Translations under genes and position numbers: made by a program
Notes under the pieces: generated by a model
Told to the model about the DNA's origin: nothing
The model's input: the letters and a program-made list of their open reading frames with translations, nothing else
The model's database searches: none
Shown here: positions 6,097-14,735 of the stretch, in pieces
Position numbering within the stretch: the stretch's first letter is position 1
Layout of the letters: each line of letters opens with the position of its first letter
Source of the DNA: a virus
Length of the DNA stretch: 58,523 nucleotides
Strand: one strand, 5' to 3'
IMG/VR virus record: IMGVR_UViG_3300042691_003858
Coordinates: 1-58,523 of that record

Positions 6097-6126
6097 GGCC
6101 CGGACTTGTTCCGGGCCTTTCTTTTT
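6097..6126 (+). terminator. Rho-independent terminator upstream of terS
   Basis: GGCCCGGA-CTTG-TTCCGGGCC is followed by TTTCTTTTT. It would stop rightward transcripts from the control region before the packaging genes, implying a rightward transcript or small RNA from 5900-6090, or insulation from upstream genes. Confidence 0.8.
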
Positions 6127-6138
6127 CCCGCTTACAGT
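6127..6138 (+). promoter_or_regulatory. CCCGC + -10-like motif upstream of terS
   Basis: CCCGCTTACAGT directly follows the terminator T-run, 32 bases before the terS start. It belongs to a set of four similar intergenic sites (others at 22639, 36893 and 40345) with CCCGC followed by a TATAAT-like hexamer. It is the weakest match of the four. Confidence 0.4.
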
Positions 6139-6170
6139 CGCGGCATCATCGCTTCCCTCAGGGGAAAGAC

Positions 6171-6407
6171 ATGGCAGCAAGAATTCGCAAGATCCGTCAC
6201 GACGACGACACTCGAGCCAAGATCCAGGCGTCGTACTACATCAACCGTCTGCACGATCACATCATCGGCAAGGTGTCGATGTCTGACTCCCAGATCAAGG
6301 CGGCGAAGATCCTTCTGGACAAGTCGCTGCCCAACCTGTCTGACGTAAAGTTGGACACCGGCGCTCAGGGCATTACGTTCAACCTGAACAGCACGCTGCC
6401 CAAGTGA
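6171..6407 (+). CDS. terS: Terminase small subunit
   Basis: The protein has 78 residues. MAARIRKIRHDDD is followed by IQASYYINRLHDHIIG and SDSQIKAAKILLDKSLPNLS, a helical core seen in short podoviral small terminases that bind the packaging site and regulate the large subunit. ATG 6171 has GGGGAAAG upstream; the longer in-frame extension to 6087 would run through the terminator and is rejected. The stop overlaps the terL GTG start (GTGA). The assignment rests on the motif and on position directly before terL. Confidence 0.8.
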   Translation: MAARIRKIRHDDDTRAKIQASYYINRLHDHIIGKVSMSDSQIKAAKILLDKSLPNLSDVKLDTGAQGITFNLNSTLPK

Positions 6408-7855
6408 CGGTAGCCGTTGCTGACGACTCGCTCGTCACCTATCACCCGCCTGGGCCGGTGGCGGCGTCTTTCCACCAGGACAACTCCTTCATCCGTGGAC
6501 TGCTTGGGCCGGTGGGCTCGGGCAAGTCCTCGACCTGCTGCGTCGAGATCGTGATGCGGGCGCTGAAGCAGGAGCCTTGGGTTGACGGCGTACGGCGTAG
6601 CCGCTGGGCGGTGATCCGCAATACTTACCCGGAACTGAAGTCCACGACGATCAAGACCTGGGAGACGTGGTTCCCATCGAACGTGGCGCCCATCCGTTGG
6701 GACACGCCGATCACGTCGCACATGCGGATTGACGACATCGGTGACGGCACGGCGATGGACCTGGAGGTCGTCTTCCTGGCGCTGGACTCGGAGACCGACA
6801 CCGGGAAGTTGCGCTCACTGGAGTTGACTGGCGTCTGGATCAACGAAGCCTCGGAGATCGCCCGTGGCGTGTTCGACATGACGACTCAGCGGGTGGGCCG
6901 CTACCCGGCCAAGTTGCGTGGCGGACCCTCCTGGACGGGCGTGATCCTGGACACCAACCCGCCAGACGACGATCACTGGTACTACCACTTCGCTGAGTCT
7001 GAAACGCCTAAGGGCTGGAAGTTTTTCCGCCAGCCAGGAGGCCTGTACCGGGATGAGGAGGGCGAGTACCACCCCAACCCGGACGCCGAGAACGTGGACA
7101 ACCTGCCCAACGGGCACGGCTACTACCTCCAGCAGTTGGGAGGCAAGCAGGAACAGTGGATCAACGTCTTCCTGTGCGGCAACTACGGCACGACGTCTGA
7201 CGGCAAGCCGGTGTTTCCGGAGTGGAATGACCGGGTGCATGTGGCGTCCGAGCCACTAAAGCCCGTGCGTGGCCTTCCCATCGTGCTGGGCTGGGACTTC
7301 GGCCTGACGCCGGCCTGCATCATTGGCCAGATGATGCCCAACGGGCGTCTGCACATCCTCGAAGAGTTGGTGGCCGAGGACATGGGTATCCGCCAGTTCG
7401 CCTCCGATGTGGTGAGGCCGGTGCTGGTGACCAAGTACAACGGCTTCCCGCGCTTCAGTGAAGGCGACCCTGCGGGGCAGATCCGCGCCCAGACCGATGA
7501 GCGCACATGTTTGCAGGAATTGGCCGAACTCGGCATAGCCACGGATCCGGCCCCTACAAACGACTGGATTCCCCGGCGAGAATCCGTCGCGTACTTCCTC
7601 ACCCGCATGATTGACGGCGGGCCTGGGTTCCTTCTGGATCCAAGTTGCGCCAACCTGCGGAAGGGGTTCAACGGTCGGTATCGCTACGAGCGTCTGAAGA
7701 CCTCAGGCTCGGCGCGATACAGAGACCGCCCGGTAAAGGACCAGTTCTCACACCCGCACGATGCCCTCCAGTACATGTGCATGCGAGTCCGAAACGGACT
7801 GCAACCCATTAGGGCCAAGACGGTGGTGAGCGCATCGAGTAAGGGTTGGACTTGA
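6404..7855 (+). CDS. terL: Terminase large subunit
   Basis: The 483-residue packaging motor has an ATPase and a nuclease domain. Walker A GPVGSGKS is at residues 35-42, Walker B with the catalytic glutamate in VWINEASE near 143-150. The RNase H-like nuclease begins at LGWDFG near 296-301 (first metal Asp), with a late acidic residue in SHPHDALQ near 450. The start is GTG 6404 overlapping the terS stop. The length is normal for podoviral terminases. Its stop overlaps the portal start (TGATG). Confidence 0.95.
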   Translation: MTVAVADDSLVTYHPPGPVAASFHQDNSFIRGLLGPVGSGKSSTCCVEIVMRALKQEPWVDGVRRSRWAVIRNTYPELKSTTIKTWETWFPSNVAPIRWDTPITSHMRIDDIGDGTAMDLEVVFLALDSETDTGKLRSLELTGVWINEASEIARGVFDMTTQRVGRYPAKLRGGPSWTGVILDTNPPDDDHWYYHFAESETPKGWKFFRQPGGLYRDEEGEYHPNPDAENVDNLPNGHGYYLQQLGGKQEQWINVFLCGNYGTTSDGKPVFPEWNDRVHVASEPLKPVRGLPIVLGWDFGLTPACIIGQMMPNGRLHILEELVAEDMGIRQFASDVVRPVLVTKYNGFPRFSEGDPAGQIRAQTDERTCLQELAELGIATDPAPTNDWIPRRESVAYFLTRMIDGGPGFLLDPSCANLRKGFNGRYRYERLKTSGSARYRDRPVKDQFSHPHDALQYMCMRVRNGLQPIRAKTVVSASSKGWT

Positions 7856-9870
7856 TGAACGCGATCTCACTTCCCACGGCGCCTCCCCCCATCGAGGTGG
7901 ACGTGGAAGTCAAGCAGGCCCCGTCCTCGGAGTACGACCTTCTCCAGACTGAACTGTCCCGGCACATCACCGATTGCTGGGAACGCGCCAAGTTCTCCAA
8001 GACCGAGATCACCGACCGCCTGCTGCGCTGTGAGCGTCAGCGTCGTGGCGTCTACGACCCGGAAAAGGAGATGGAGATCGCCAAGACTGGCGGCTCAGAC
8101 ATCTTCATGCGGATGACCGACATCAAGTGCCGCGCCGCCGAGGCGTGGATCCGCGATGTCATGAATGCCGCTGGTCGCCGCGTGTTCGACCTCGACACCG
8201 CCGAGGAGCCCGAGGTGCCGCCCGAGGTGGCTGCCGGCATCGTGGAACTGGTGCGCCTGGAGATGCAGGAGTTCGTCCAGGCTGGCGGCATGGTGCATCC
8301 GGAGGCCTTCCGCGCCCGGATGGAAGAGGTGCATGACCAGATCATGGACAAGATGCGTGAGCAGGCCAAGGAAGCCGCTGCACGCATGGCGGACAAGATT
8401 GAGGATCAGTTGAACGTCGGCAGGTTCCCGCAGGCGTTCCAGGATTTCGTGTCCGACTTTGTCACCTACCCCACGGCAGTCATGCAGGGCCCGGTGGTCA
8501 GGCGGCGCAAGAAGGTGACCTGGGGCCCGAACTTCCAGCCGGTCATCATCAACGACTTCTCCCGCGACTTCGAGCGCGTCAGCCCCTACGACGCCTTCCC
8601 CTCGCCCAACGCCACCAACCCGCAGGACGGCTACTTCATCCGCCGTCACCGCCTCAGCCGTGCGGCGCTACAGGAACTGCGTGGCACCCCCGGCTACAAC
8701 GATAAGGCCATCGACCAAGTCCTGGAACGCTTCGGTGACGCCGGCTTCCGCTCGTGGCTCATGGGCGACCAGGAGCGTGACCGCCTGGAGGGGAAGATGT
8801 ACGCCCGCCTGTTCACCAGAGAGGTGATCGAGGCTATCGAGTTCTGGGGCTCGGTGTCTGGCAAGTCACTCCTCGACTGGGGCTTGAAGTCCACCAAGGA
8901 GCGCCCCATCGAGTGGAACCGCGAGTACGAGGTCACCGCTTGGCAGGTTGGGCCGATTGTCATCAAGGTGGCCATCAACCCGGATCCTCTCGGACGGCGC
9001 CCCTACGAGATCGCCCAGTGGAACGAGATCCCTGGCGCCTTCTGGGGCACCGCCCTGCCCGAGCAGATGCGCGACGTGCAGATCATGTGCAACGCCGCTG
9101 CCCGCGCTCTGGCCAACAACATGGGCATCGCCTCCGGCCCGCAGGCCGAGATCCAGGTCGACCGACTCCCGGACGGCGAGGACGTCACCTCGATGTTCCC
9201 CTGGAAGATCTGGCAGACGACCTCCGACCGCAGTGGCGGCGGTCAGCCAGCCGTCAGGTTCTTCCACCCGGAGATGAACGCCCAGCCGCTGATGATGGTG
9301 CATCAGTACTTCAACAAGCAGGCGGACGAAGTCACCGGCATCCCGGCGTACCTGTACTCGGGCACCACAGGCTCTGGTGCGGGCCGTACGGCCTCCGGCC
9401 TGTCGATGCTGATGGACAACGCGGCCAAGGGCATCAAGACGGCGATTGCCGCGCTCGACATGGTCGTGTCTGCGATGGTGGACCGGCTCTACATCCACAA
9501 CATGATGTACGACCCGGACCCTGCCATCAAAGGCGACTTCAAGGTCCAGGCGCGTGGCGCTATGGGCATGGTCCTCAAGGAGCAGTTGCAGCAGCGCCGC
9601 GCTGAGTTCTTGCAGGCCACCGCCAACCCGGTGGACATGCAGATCCTCGGCATCAACGGGCGGGCGTACCTCCTGCGAGAGATCGCTGACTCGCTTCAAA
9701 TGGACACCAGTCGTCTGGTGCCTTCTCCCGAGATGTTGCAGTTCAACCAAGAGAAGCAGCAGGCGTTCCAGATGGCCATGGCGCAGATGCCTGGGCAGGG
9801 GACTCCAGCCGCACCGCAGGCTCCTTCCAACGCGCCGATGGCAGATCCTGGCGCACTACCACCCCTGTGA
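7855..9870 (+). CDS. Portal protein
   Basis: The 671-residue portal forms the twelve-fold ring through which DNA enters and leaves the head. Family marks include SPYDAFPSPNATNPQDGYFI (middle), PLGRRPYEIAQWNEIPG, and a C-terminal region GRTASGLSMLMDNAAKGIK followed by a Gln-rich barrel-like tail. ATG 7855 is preferred over an upstream TTG because it overlaps the terL stop. The length fits large podoviral portals. Confidence 0.92.
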   Translation: MNAISLPTAPPPIEVDVEVKQAPSSEYDLLQTELSRHITDCWERAKFSKTEITDRLLRCERQRRGVYDPEKEMEIAKTGGSDIFMRMTDIKCRAAEAWIRDVMNAAGRRVFDLDTAEEPEVPPEVAAGIVELVRLEMQEFVQAGGMVHPEAFRARMEEVHDQIMDKMREQAKEAAARMADKIEDQLNVGRFPQAFQDFVSDFVTYPTAVMQGPVVRRRKKVTWGPNFQPVIINDFSRDFERVSPYDAFPSPNATNPQDGYFIRRHRLSRAALQELRGTPGYNDKAIDQVLERFGDAGFRSWLMGDQERDRLEGKMYARLFTREVIEAIEFWGSVSGKSLLDWGLKSTKERPIEWNREYEVTAWQVGPIVIKVAINPDPLGRRPYEIAQWNEIPGAFWGTALPEQMRDVQIMCNAAARALANNMGIASGPQAEIQVDRLPDGEDVTSMFPWKIWQTTSDRSGGGQPAVRFFHPEMNAQPLMMVHQYFNKQADEVTGIPAYLYSGTTGSGAGRTASGLSMLMDNAAKGIKTAIAALDMVVSAMVDRLYIHNMMYDPDPAIKGDFKVQARGAMGMVLKEQLQQRRAEFLQATANPVDMQILGINGRAYLLREIADSLQMDTSRLVPSPEMLQFNQEKQQAFQMAMAQMPGQGTPAAPQAPSNAPMADPGALPPL

Positions 9871-9877
9871 GGTAACG

Positions 9878-10099
9878 ATGGCCAAGGCATTTAGCGGTAA
9901 GCAGACCCCTGCTGAGGAACGCAAGGAAGCCTCGATGGTGCGCTCGGGCAAGGTCACTCCTTCCCAGTACGCGAGGCGCGAAAAGGCTGAGGGCGACAGC
10001 AAGTCGATGTCGACCTTGAGATCCACCGGCCAGAAGTTGGCCAGCGGAAAGATGACCGCGTCGCAGTACGCGGCCAAACGCTCACCTAAGAAAGGCTGA
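9878..10099 (+). CDS. Small basic protein, 73 aa, unknown function
   Basis: The protein is Lys/Ser-rich and polar. It contains a repeated motif: MVRSGKVTPSQYARREKA and KLASGKMTASQYAAKRS share S/A-GK-x-T-x-SQYA. The start ATG 9878 lies seven bases after the portal stop, with GAGG just before. Small basic proteins between portal and scaffold are common in this phage group; a role in head assembly is likely only from context. Confidence 0.7.
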   Translation: MAKAFSGKQTPAEERKEASMVRSGKVTPSQYARREKAEGDSKSMSTLRSTGQKLASGKMTASQYAAKRSPKKG

Positions 10100-10101
10100 C
10101 C

Positions 10102-10290
10102 ATGAAGAAGATGTCTCCCAAGGCTCCGCCCAAGATGCCGGCGGGAATGCCCAAGGGCCGCATGCCCAAGTCGCCCAGCGGCGGCATGGTGATGATGGCC
10201 AACGGCGGATCTGTGAAGAAGATGTCGCAGATGGCCGGTAACGCCAAGTCTGGGTCGCCGACCTGTGGCCCAGGCAAGGCCAGCCGGTAG
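10102..10290 (+). CDS. Small basic Met/Pro/Gly-rich protein, 62 aa
   Basis: The first half is Met-Pro-Lys-rich (KMSPKAPPKMPAGMPKGRMP) and the second half contains MVMMANGGSVKK. The composition suggests a disordered, DNA- or shell-associated peptide. It starts two bases after the previous stop. No function is known; a head-associated role is inferred from position. Confidence 0.6.
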   Translation: MKKMSPKAPPKMPAGMPKGRMPKSPSGGMVMMANGGSVKKMSQMAGNAKSGSPTCGPGKASR

Positions 10291-10295
10291 TTGCA

Positions 10296-10532
10296 GTGCT
10301 ACTGCAATCCCCGGATAGAGTTACGTCGGCGCTGGCTTCTCTTGAAGGCAACGCTGAGTTTGAAGTGGTTGTGCAGTGGCTCAAGGACAACCTTGAGCAA
10401 CTTCGCAGCGAGAGTGCTTACCTCAAGGACGAAACGTCAGTGAGGTGGGCGCAGGGCGGGATGCAAGTGCTGTCCGAATTCCTGGAGAAGTCCAGGTCGG
10501 CAAGACAAGTGCAGTTCGCCAGAAGGAAGTAG
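10296..10532 (+). CDS. Hypothetical helical protein, 78 aa
   Basis: The likely start is GTG 10296, giving MLLQSPDRVTSALASLEGN followed by FEVVVQWLKDNLEQLR and a helical C-terminus. It resembles short podoviral proteins with 'ALASLEGNxxFxxVxxWL' that lie between portal and scaffold and have no assigned role. The ribosome site is weak, so the exact start is uncertain. The following 113 bases contain no convincing gene. Confidence 0.6.
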   Translation: MLLQSPDRVTSALASLEGNAEFEVVVQWLKDNLEQLRSESAYLKDETSVRWAQGGMQVLSEFLEKSRSARQVQFARRK

Positions 10533-10645
10533 CCCATAGGGCAAACGCTTGCCAGTGGCGTTTCACTGGTCCCAAGAACACCGGAACACCAGAGGCGGAT
10601 ACCAAGAGGCCCGCTGAGTTGGGGTGAAGGCTCAAGGAGTTGGAA

Positions 10646-11527
10646 TTGGAACTTCCACGCGCCGTCCTAGAGGCGGAAAGGAAAGCAGAAGAGGCACTTT
10701 CGAGACTGAAGTCGCCACCTCAGCCAGAAGCAGCACCGGCTCAAGAGCCAGCGCCAGCCGAGGCAACCGCTCCGCCCCCACCGGCCCCAGCGCCGGCCCC
10801 AGCGGAAGACGACAAGTGGGAACAGCGTTACCGGGTACTCCACGGCAAATACAACGCCGAGGTCCCCAGGCTCAACGCGGCGATGAAGGAACGTGAGTCC
10901 GAACTTGCGGCCCTGCGGGAAGAAGTTGAGGCACTGAAGAAGACCAAGGAGAGGCAGTCACTCGTCAAGCCTGAGGAAATTCAAGAGTTCGGAGAACCGC
11001 TGGTCGACCTGATCCGACGCGCTGCCCGAGAGGAAGTTGCGTCCAAGGATGCAGAGATCGCGGAGTTGAAGACCGAACTCAAGTCGATGAAGTCCACCAC
11101 TGAACACTCGACCGAGGCCACGTTCTACGAGCGTCTGGCGCAGTCGGTTCCGGACTGGATGGCCATCAACGACGACCCTGAATTCCACACTTGGCTTGCC
11201 GAACACGACGACTTCACTGGCTTCCAGAGGCAGCAACTTCTGACTGACGCGGAGAAGCGCAAAGACGCAGTGCGCGTTGCGCGTTTCTTCGATGCGTTCA
11301 AGAGGACCAAGTCCAAGACCGAGGTTGCAGCGACGAGTTCATTGGAGTCTCAGTTGGCGCCAGTCAGCACTAGGACCGAATCTCCGCCCCCGTCCAAGAA
11401 GATCTGGACAAGGGCTGAGGTTGCCGAGTTCTACGCGAAGGACAGGCGCGGCGGATACACCCCAGAACAGTCTGCTGCGATTGATGCTGACATCCAAGCC
11501 GCCGTGCAAGAAGGCCGAGTGCGGTAA
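10646..11527 (+). CDS. Scaffolding protein
   Basis: The protein has about 293 residues with a Pro/Ala/Glu-rich N-terminus (about 25-57), a coiled coil (about 70-105) and a second helical region, ending in KIWTRAEVAEFYAKDRRGGY and a short helix. This acidic-linker, coiled-coil, helix-turn-helix tail plan directly before the coat gene is typical of phage scaffolds that guide procapsid assembly. TTG 10646 is preferred because AAGGAG lies six bases upstream; TTG 10640 is too close to it, and TGA at 10625 blocks longer starts. Confidence 0.8.
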   Translation: MELPRAVLEAERKAEEALSRLKSPPQPEAAPAQEPAPAEATAPPPPAPAPAPAEDDKWEQRYRVLHGKYNAEVPRLNAAMKERESELAALREEVEALKKTKERQSLVKPEEIQEFGEPLVDLIRRAAREEVASKDAEIAELKTELKSMKSTTEHSTEATFYERLAQSVPDWMAINDDPEFHTWLAEHDDFTGFQRQQLLTDAEKRKDAVRVARFFDAFKRTKSKTEVAATSSLESQLAPVSTRTESPPPSKKIWTRAEVAEFYAKDRRGGYTPEQSAAIDADIQAAVQEGRVR

Positions 11528-11550
11528 GGAACTCAACCTAAGGATCCATC

Positions 11551-12498
11551 ATGTCTGTTGCAGTAACCTCCGGCTACTACGGTGCCGGCACCACCGACCA
11601 GTACGCTGCGTCGGGCACCGCGAAGTTCATCCCCGAGATTTGGTCGGGGAAACTCCAGGTCAAGTTCTACAAGTCCACTGTCCTCAGTGAGATCACGAAC
11701 AACGACTGGGAAGGCGAGATCAAGGGTCAAGGCGACAAGATCCGCATCCGCTCGATTCCGACCATCACCATCAACAACTACACGAAGGGTCTGAACCTGA
11801 CCAGTCAGGTCCCGACCAGCACCCCTCTGGAGTTGAACATCGACAAGGGCAAGTACTTTGCCGTCGTCCTGGACGACGTGGACAAGGTGCAGACCGACGT
11901 CGCTTTGATGGACATGTTCACCAACGACGCGGCTGAGCAGATGAAGATCGCCATCGACGGCGACGTCCTGTCTTCGGTTTTCGCAGACGCGGCCACCGGC
12001 AACAAGGGCGCCAACGCTGGTGTTCTGTCGACCGGCATCAACCTGGGCGTCACGGGCACTCCCCGTCAAGTCACCAACTCCACCGTCCTGGACGCCATCC
12101 TGGACATGGGGTTGTGCTTGGACGAGCAGAACGTGCCCGAGACTGGACGCTGGATTGTGATCCCCGCTTGGATGGCTTCGCTCATCAAGCGGTCGGACCT
12201 CAAGCAGGCGTACCTGACCGGCGACAGCGTCACCCCGTTGCGGAATGGCAAGTTGGGCATGATCGACCGTTTCACGGTCTATGTGTCCAACAACCTCGCC
12301 ACCACGGTGGACGGCGCCAACACCGTGTGGAACACGATGGCCGGCACCCGCGACGCCATCTCGTTCGCCTCGCAGATCACCAACGTGGAAACCCTGCGGT
12401 CGCAGGCCACGTTCGGCAACATCATGCGTGGCCTGAACGTGTACGGCTACAAGGTGACCAAGCCTGAAGCCCTGGTACACGGCTACTTCCGCAAGTGA
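11551..12498 (+). CDS. Major capsid protein
   Basis: The 315-residue shell protein has an N-arm (FIPEIWSGKLQVKFYKSTVL), a spine-helix region with DKGKYFAVVLDDVDKVQTD and VPETGRWIVIPAWMASLI, the pattern of HK97-fold coat proteins of P22- and podovirus-like phages. It lies directly after the scaffold gene, with AAGGATCC before ATG 11551 and a terminator after it. Confidence 0.93.
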   Translation: MSVAVTSGYYGAGTTDQYAASGTAKFIPEIWSGKLQVKFYKSTVLSEITNNDWEGEIKGQGDKIRIRSIPTITINNYTKGLNLTSQVPTSTPLELNIDKGKYFAVVLDDVDKVQTDVALMDMFTNDAAEQMKIAIDGDVLSSVFADAATGNKGANAGVLSTGINLGVTGTPRQVTNSTVLDAILDMGLCLDEQNVPETGRWIVIPAWMASLIKRSDLKQAYLTGDSVTPLRNGKLGMIDRFTVYVSNNLATTVDGANTVWNTMAGTRDAISFASQITNVETLRSQATFGNIMRGLNVYGYKVTKPEALVHGYFRK

Positions 12499-12518
12499 TT
12501 GGCTGAAGCAGGAAAGGA

Positions 12519-12548
12519 GGGGGAGTCGGGCAACTGGCTCCCCTTTTT
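12519..12548 (+). terminator. Rho-independent terminator after the coat gene
   Basis: GGGGAG ... CTCCCC closes a 12-base loop region and is followed by TTTTT. A partial terminator after the coat gene would raise coat transcript relative to downstream genes. Confidence 0.8.
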
Positions 12549-12551
12549 CAC

Positions 12552-12767
12552 ATGAAATACCTCAAGCAAAAAGGCTCTGGCCACGTCTATGTGTGGTCGG
12601 AGGCCCTCTCTCAGCGCGACGACATGGAGCCATACGAGCCCCCTGCGCCGCAAACCCCCGCAGAAAATGCGGAAGAGCCAAGCGCCGAGTCATCCGGACT
12701 CGAAGCGGCCCTCGAAAACTTCCGGCGCGATGTTTCCAAGCGGAAGCCCAAGGCAGGTGAAGCATGA
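12552..12767 (+). CDS. Hypothetical head-region protein, 71 aa
   Basis: MKYLKQKGSGHVYVWSEALSQ followed by an acidic Pro/Glu-rich tail resembles short proteins placed after the coat gene in many phages ('KYLxxKxTGxVYxxTxxLAxR'). Their role is not established. The start ATG 12552 lies immediately after the coat terminator, so a ribosome site is not evident. The stop overlaps the next start by four bases. Confidence 0.6.
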   Translation: MKYLKQKGSGHVYVWSEALSQRDDMEPYEPPAPQTPAENAEEPSAESSGLEAALENFRRDVSKRKPKAGEA

Positions 12768-13480
12768 AGGTCAATGACGTACTCAGCCGAGCCCGCATCC
12801 TGTTGAACGACCAGGATGGCACCCGTTGGCTTGACACCGAGTTGGTGAGTTGGCTGAACGATGCCCAGAAGTTGATTGCGATGACGCGGCCCGACGCCAG
12901 CGTCTCCAACTCGACGGTCACCCTGGTCGGCGGCACCAAGCAGGCGCTGCCCACGGGTGGGTTCCGGCTGCTGGACGTCATCCGCAACATCCTGACCAAC
13001 GGTTCTGGCGGTCGCTCGATCCGCATCGTTGACCGCGAGGTCCTGGACTCCCAGGACCCGATGTGGCACGCCTCGACTCAGGCCGGGACCATCAAGCACT
13101 TCATCTACGACAACCGGGATCCCAAGACGTACTACGTCTACCCGGCTGCCGTGGCGGGCACCAAGATCGAGGTCATGTACTCGGTCTCCCCCACCGAGAT
13201 CGTCTACGACGGCACCAACAGCACCACCATCGCGGCCTCCCTGGACGCAGTGCTGACTGTCTCCGACATCTACCTCGAGGCGGTTCTGAACTACGTCATG
13301 TACCGCGCCTACAGCAAGGACGCCGAGTTCTCGCAGAACCCGCAACTCGCTGCCGGCTACCTCCAGACGGTGTACTCGATGCTCGGCATCAAGACCCAGA
13401 AGGACGTGGCGTTCTCGCCTGACCTCAACAGCAAGGGCTCCATGCCCAACGCTGCGGCAATCCAGGCCGGCGGTGTCTGA
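12764..13480 (+). CDS. Head-tail connector (adaptor) protein
   Basis: The 238-residue protein begins MKVNDVLSRARILLNDQDGTRW, then LVSWLNDAQKLI, followed by a beta-rich middle and helices around DIYLEAVLNYVMYRAYSKDAEF. This is the pattern of podoviral adaptor proteins (DUF6682-like) that extend the portal ring. Gene order coat - connector - connector supports the call. Start and stop overlap the neighbours. Confidence 0.75.
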   Translation: MKVNDVLSRARILLNDQDGTRWLDTELVSWLNDAQKLIAMTRPDASVSNSTVTLVGGTKQALPTGGFRLLDVIRNILTNGSGGRSIRIVDREVLDSQDPMWHASTQAGTIKHFIYDNRDPKTYYVYPAAVAGTKIEVMYSVSPTEIVYDGTNSTTIAASLDAVLTVSDIYLEAVLNYVMYRAYSKDAEFSQNPQLAAGYLQTVYSMLGIKTQKDVAFSPDLNSKGSMPNAAAIQAGGV

Positions 13481-14130
13481 TGGCGCTGTACGAGGACTTC
13501 CTCTCGCGGGTGCTGATCGAGGTGCCCGGATGCTCGGAGATCTCCGCGCTCCAGGCTGTCAAGGACACCTGTATCGAGTTCTGCGAGAAGAGCCTCGTGC
13601 TGACCCGCGACCACGATCCTGTGACTGTGCAAGAGGGTGTCGTGGACTACGACCTGGAGCCGCCCAGCGGCTACCTCGTCGTCAAGATCATGAAGGCGTG
13701 GCTCAACCATCTTCCGTTGGGCCCGCTGCCTCCTGATGTCGTGAGTGATGCTGCCGTTTACAACCGGGAGTTCCCCGAGTACCAGGACGCTGCCAGCACT
13801 CCCACACGATTCCTGCAAAAGGACGAGCGCACTGTCAGCCTTTGGCCGATGCCCGACAAGGACTACGTCAACGGCTTGACAATGCGCGTCGCCCTGAAGC
13901 CCACCCGCTCCTCGACAAGCATCGAGGACGTGGTGTTCGAGGACTACGCGGAGACCATAGCCTCTGGTGCCCTCGGGCGCCTGCTGTCGTCCGTTGGCAA
14001 GGCGTACACCAACGTCTCTGCTGCGGCCATGCACAAGGGCATGTTCATCCAGGGCCTCAACGTCGCCCGTCAGCGGGCAACCCACGGGCACGTCAGGTCC
14101 AACCTGAGCGTGAAGTTGGTCAAGTTATAA
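13480..14130 (+). CDS. Second head-tail connector / tail tubular-like protein
   Basis: The 216-residue protein begins MALYEDFLSRVLIEVPGCSE and has ALQAVKDTCIEFCEKSLVL, then a beta-rich centre and a helical end around ASGALGRLLSSVGKAY. Phage connectors of this size sit between adaptor and nozzle. ATG 13480 overlaps the preceding TGA by one base. Function is inferred from size, fold pattern and position. Confidence 0.65.
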   Translation: MALYEDFLSRVLIEVPGCSEISALQAVKDTCIEFCEKSLVLTRDHDPVTVQEGVVDYDLEPPSGYLVVKIMKAWLNHLPLGPLPPDVVSDAAVYNREFPEYQDAASTPTRFLQKDERTVSLWPMPDKDYVNGLTMRVALKPTRSSTSIEDVVFEDYAETIASGALGRLLSSVGKAYTNVSAAAMHKGMFIQGLNVARQRATHGHVRSNLSVKLVKL

Positions 14131-14151
14131 CCGCCATCCAAAGGAACCATC

Positions 14152-14553
14152 ATGGCAAGCGCAATCTACCCGAAGTTCAAGGAAGCCATCCTCCAAGCCA
14201 CTGCCAACTCATCGTTGGGTGGCACGGTCAAGGTGGCCTTGGTCGACACCGGCACCTACACCTACAGCGCCGCGCACGAGTTCTACTCGTCGCTGACCGG
14301 CATCGTTGGCCCGGCGCAGGCTTCGCAGCCTACCCTCGCCACCAAGACCTTCGTGAACGGTCTGTTCGACGCGCAAGACGTCACCTTTACGGGCGTCAGC
14401 GGCGTATCGGTCGAGGCGCTGGTGATCTACGTCGACACCGGCACGGCGGCCACTTCGCGTCTGGTCGCCTTCGTCGACTCGTTCACGGCGGTGACCCCGA
14501 ACGGCGGCGACATCACCATCACTTGGAACGCCAGCGGCATCTTCCAACTGTAA
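14152..14553 (+). CDS. Tail/adhesin-region structural protein, 133 aa
   Basis: A beta-rich protein with KEAILQATANSSLGGTVKVALVD and a C-terminal strand DITITWNASGIFQL. Its arrangement (helix, 'VKVALVDT', 'YTYSAAHEFYSSL') is typical of small phage fibre or decoration proteins. It opens the adhesin block, 21 bases after the connector gene, with AAGGAACC before ATG 14152. The stop overlaps the next start (TAATG). Confidence 0.65.
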   Translation: MASAIYPKFKEAILQATANSSLGGTVKVALVDTGTYTYSAAHEFYSSLTGIVGPAQASQPTLATKTFVNGLFDAQDVTFTGVSGVSVEALVIYVDTGTAATSRLVAFVDSFTAVTPNGGDITITWNASGIFQL

Positions 14554-14735
14554 TGGACGTACTGCTCGTCAAAGACGGGGTAGTCGAGAACTGCATCTGC
14601 GCCGACTCGGTGGCGCGGGCGCAGCAGTTCTACCCCGACCACATCTGCATCGAGCGCACCGAGGCCCTGCGCGAGTGGGGTCCGGGGGATCTGCACGACG
14701 GCACGAACTTCTCTCACCCGGAGGTGCAGCCATGA
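14553..14735 (+). CDS. Small tail-region protein, 60 aa
   Basis: The frame ATG 14553 to TGA 14735 encodes MDVLLVKDGVVENCICADSV, then AQQFYPDHICI, and ends with GPGDLHDGTNFSHPE. The pattern 'V-x-GVVEN-x-I-x-x-x-x-x-A', then 'GP-GD-xDG-xFxxP' occurs in small phage proteins next to fibre genes and in fibre-assembly domains. It overlaps the preceding stop (TAATG) and the next start (ATGA). A chaperone-like role is a guess. Confidence 0.65.
   Translation: MDVLLVKDGVVENCICADSVARAQQFYPDHICIERTEALREWGPGDLHDGTNFSHPEVQP

Noticed and set aside
6097-6126. Terminator as evidence for a gene ending just upstream
   Set aside because: No credible plus-strand gene ends between 5640 and 6097; a non-coding transcript or insulation remains possible.
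11533-12480. Minus-strand frame of 315 codons opposite the coat gene
   Set aside because: It is a GC-rich antisense shadow of the coat protein gene.
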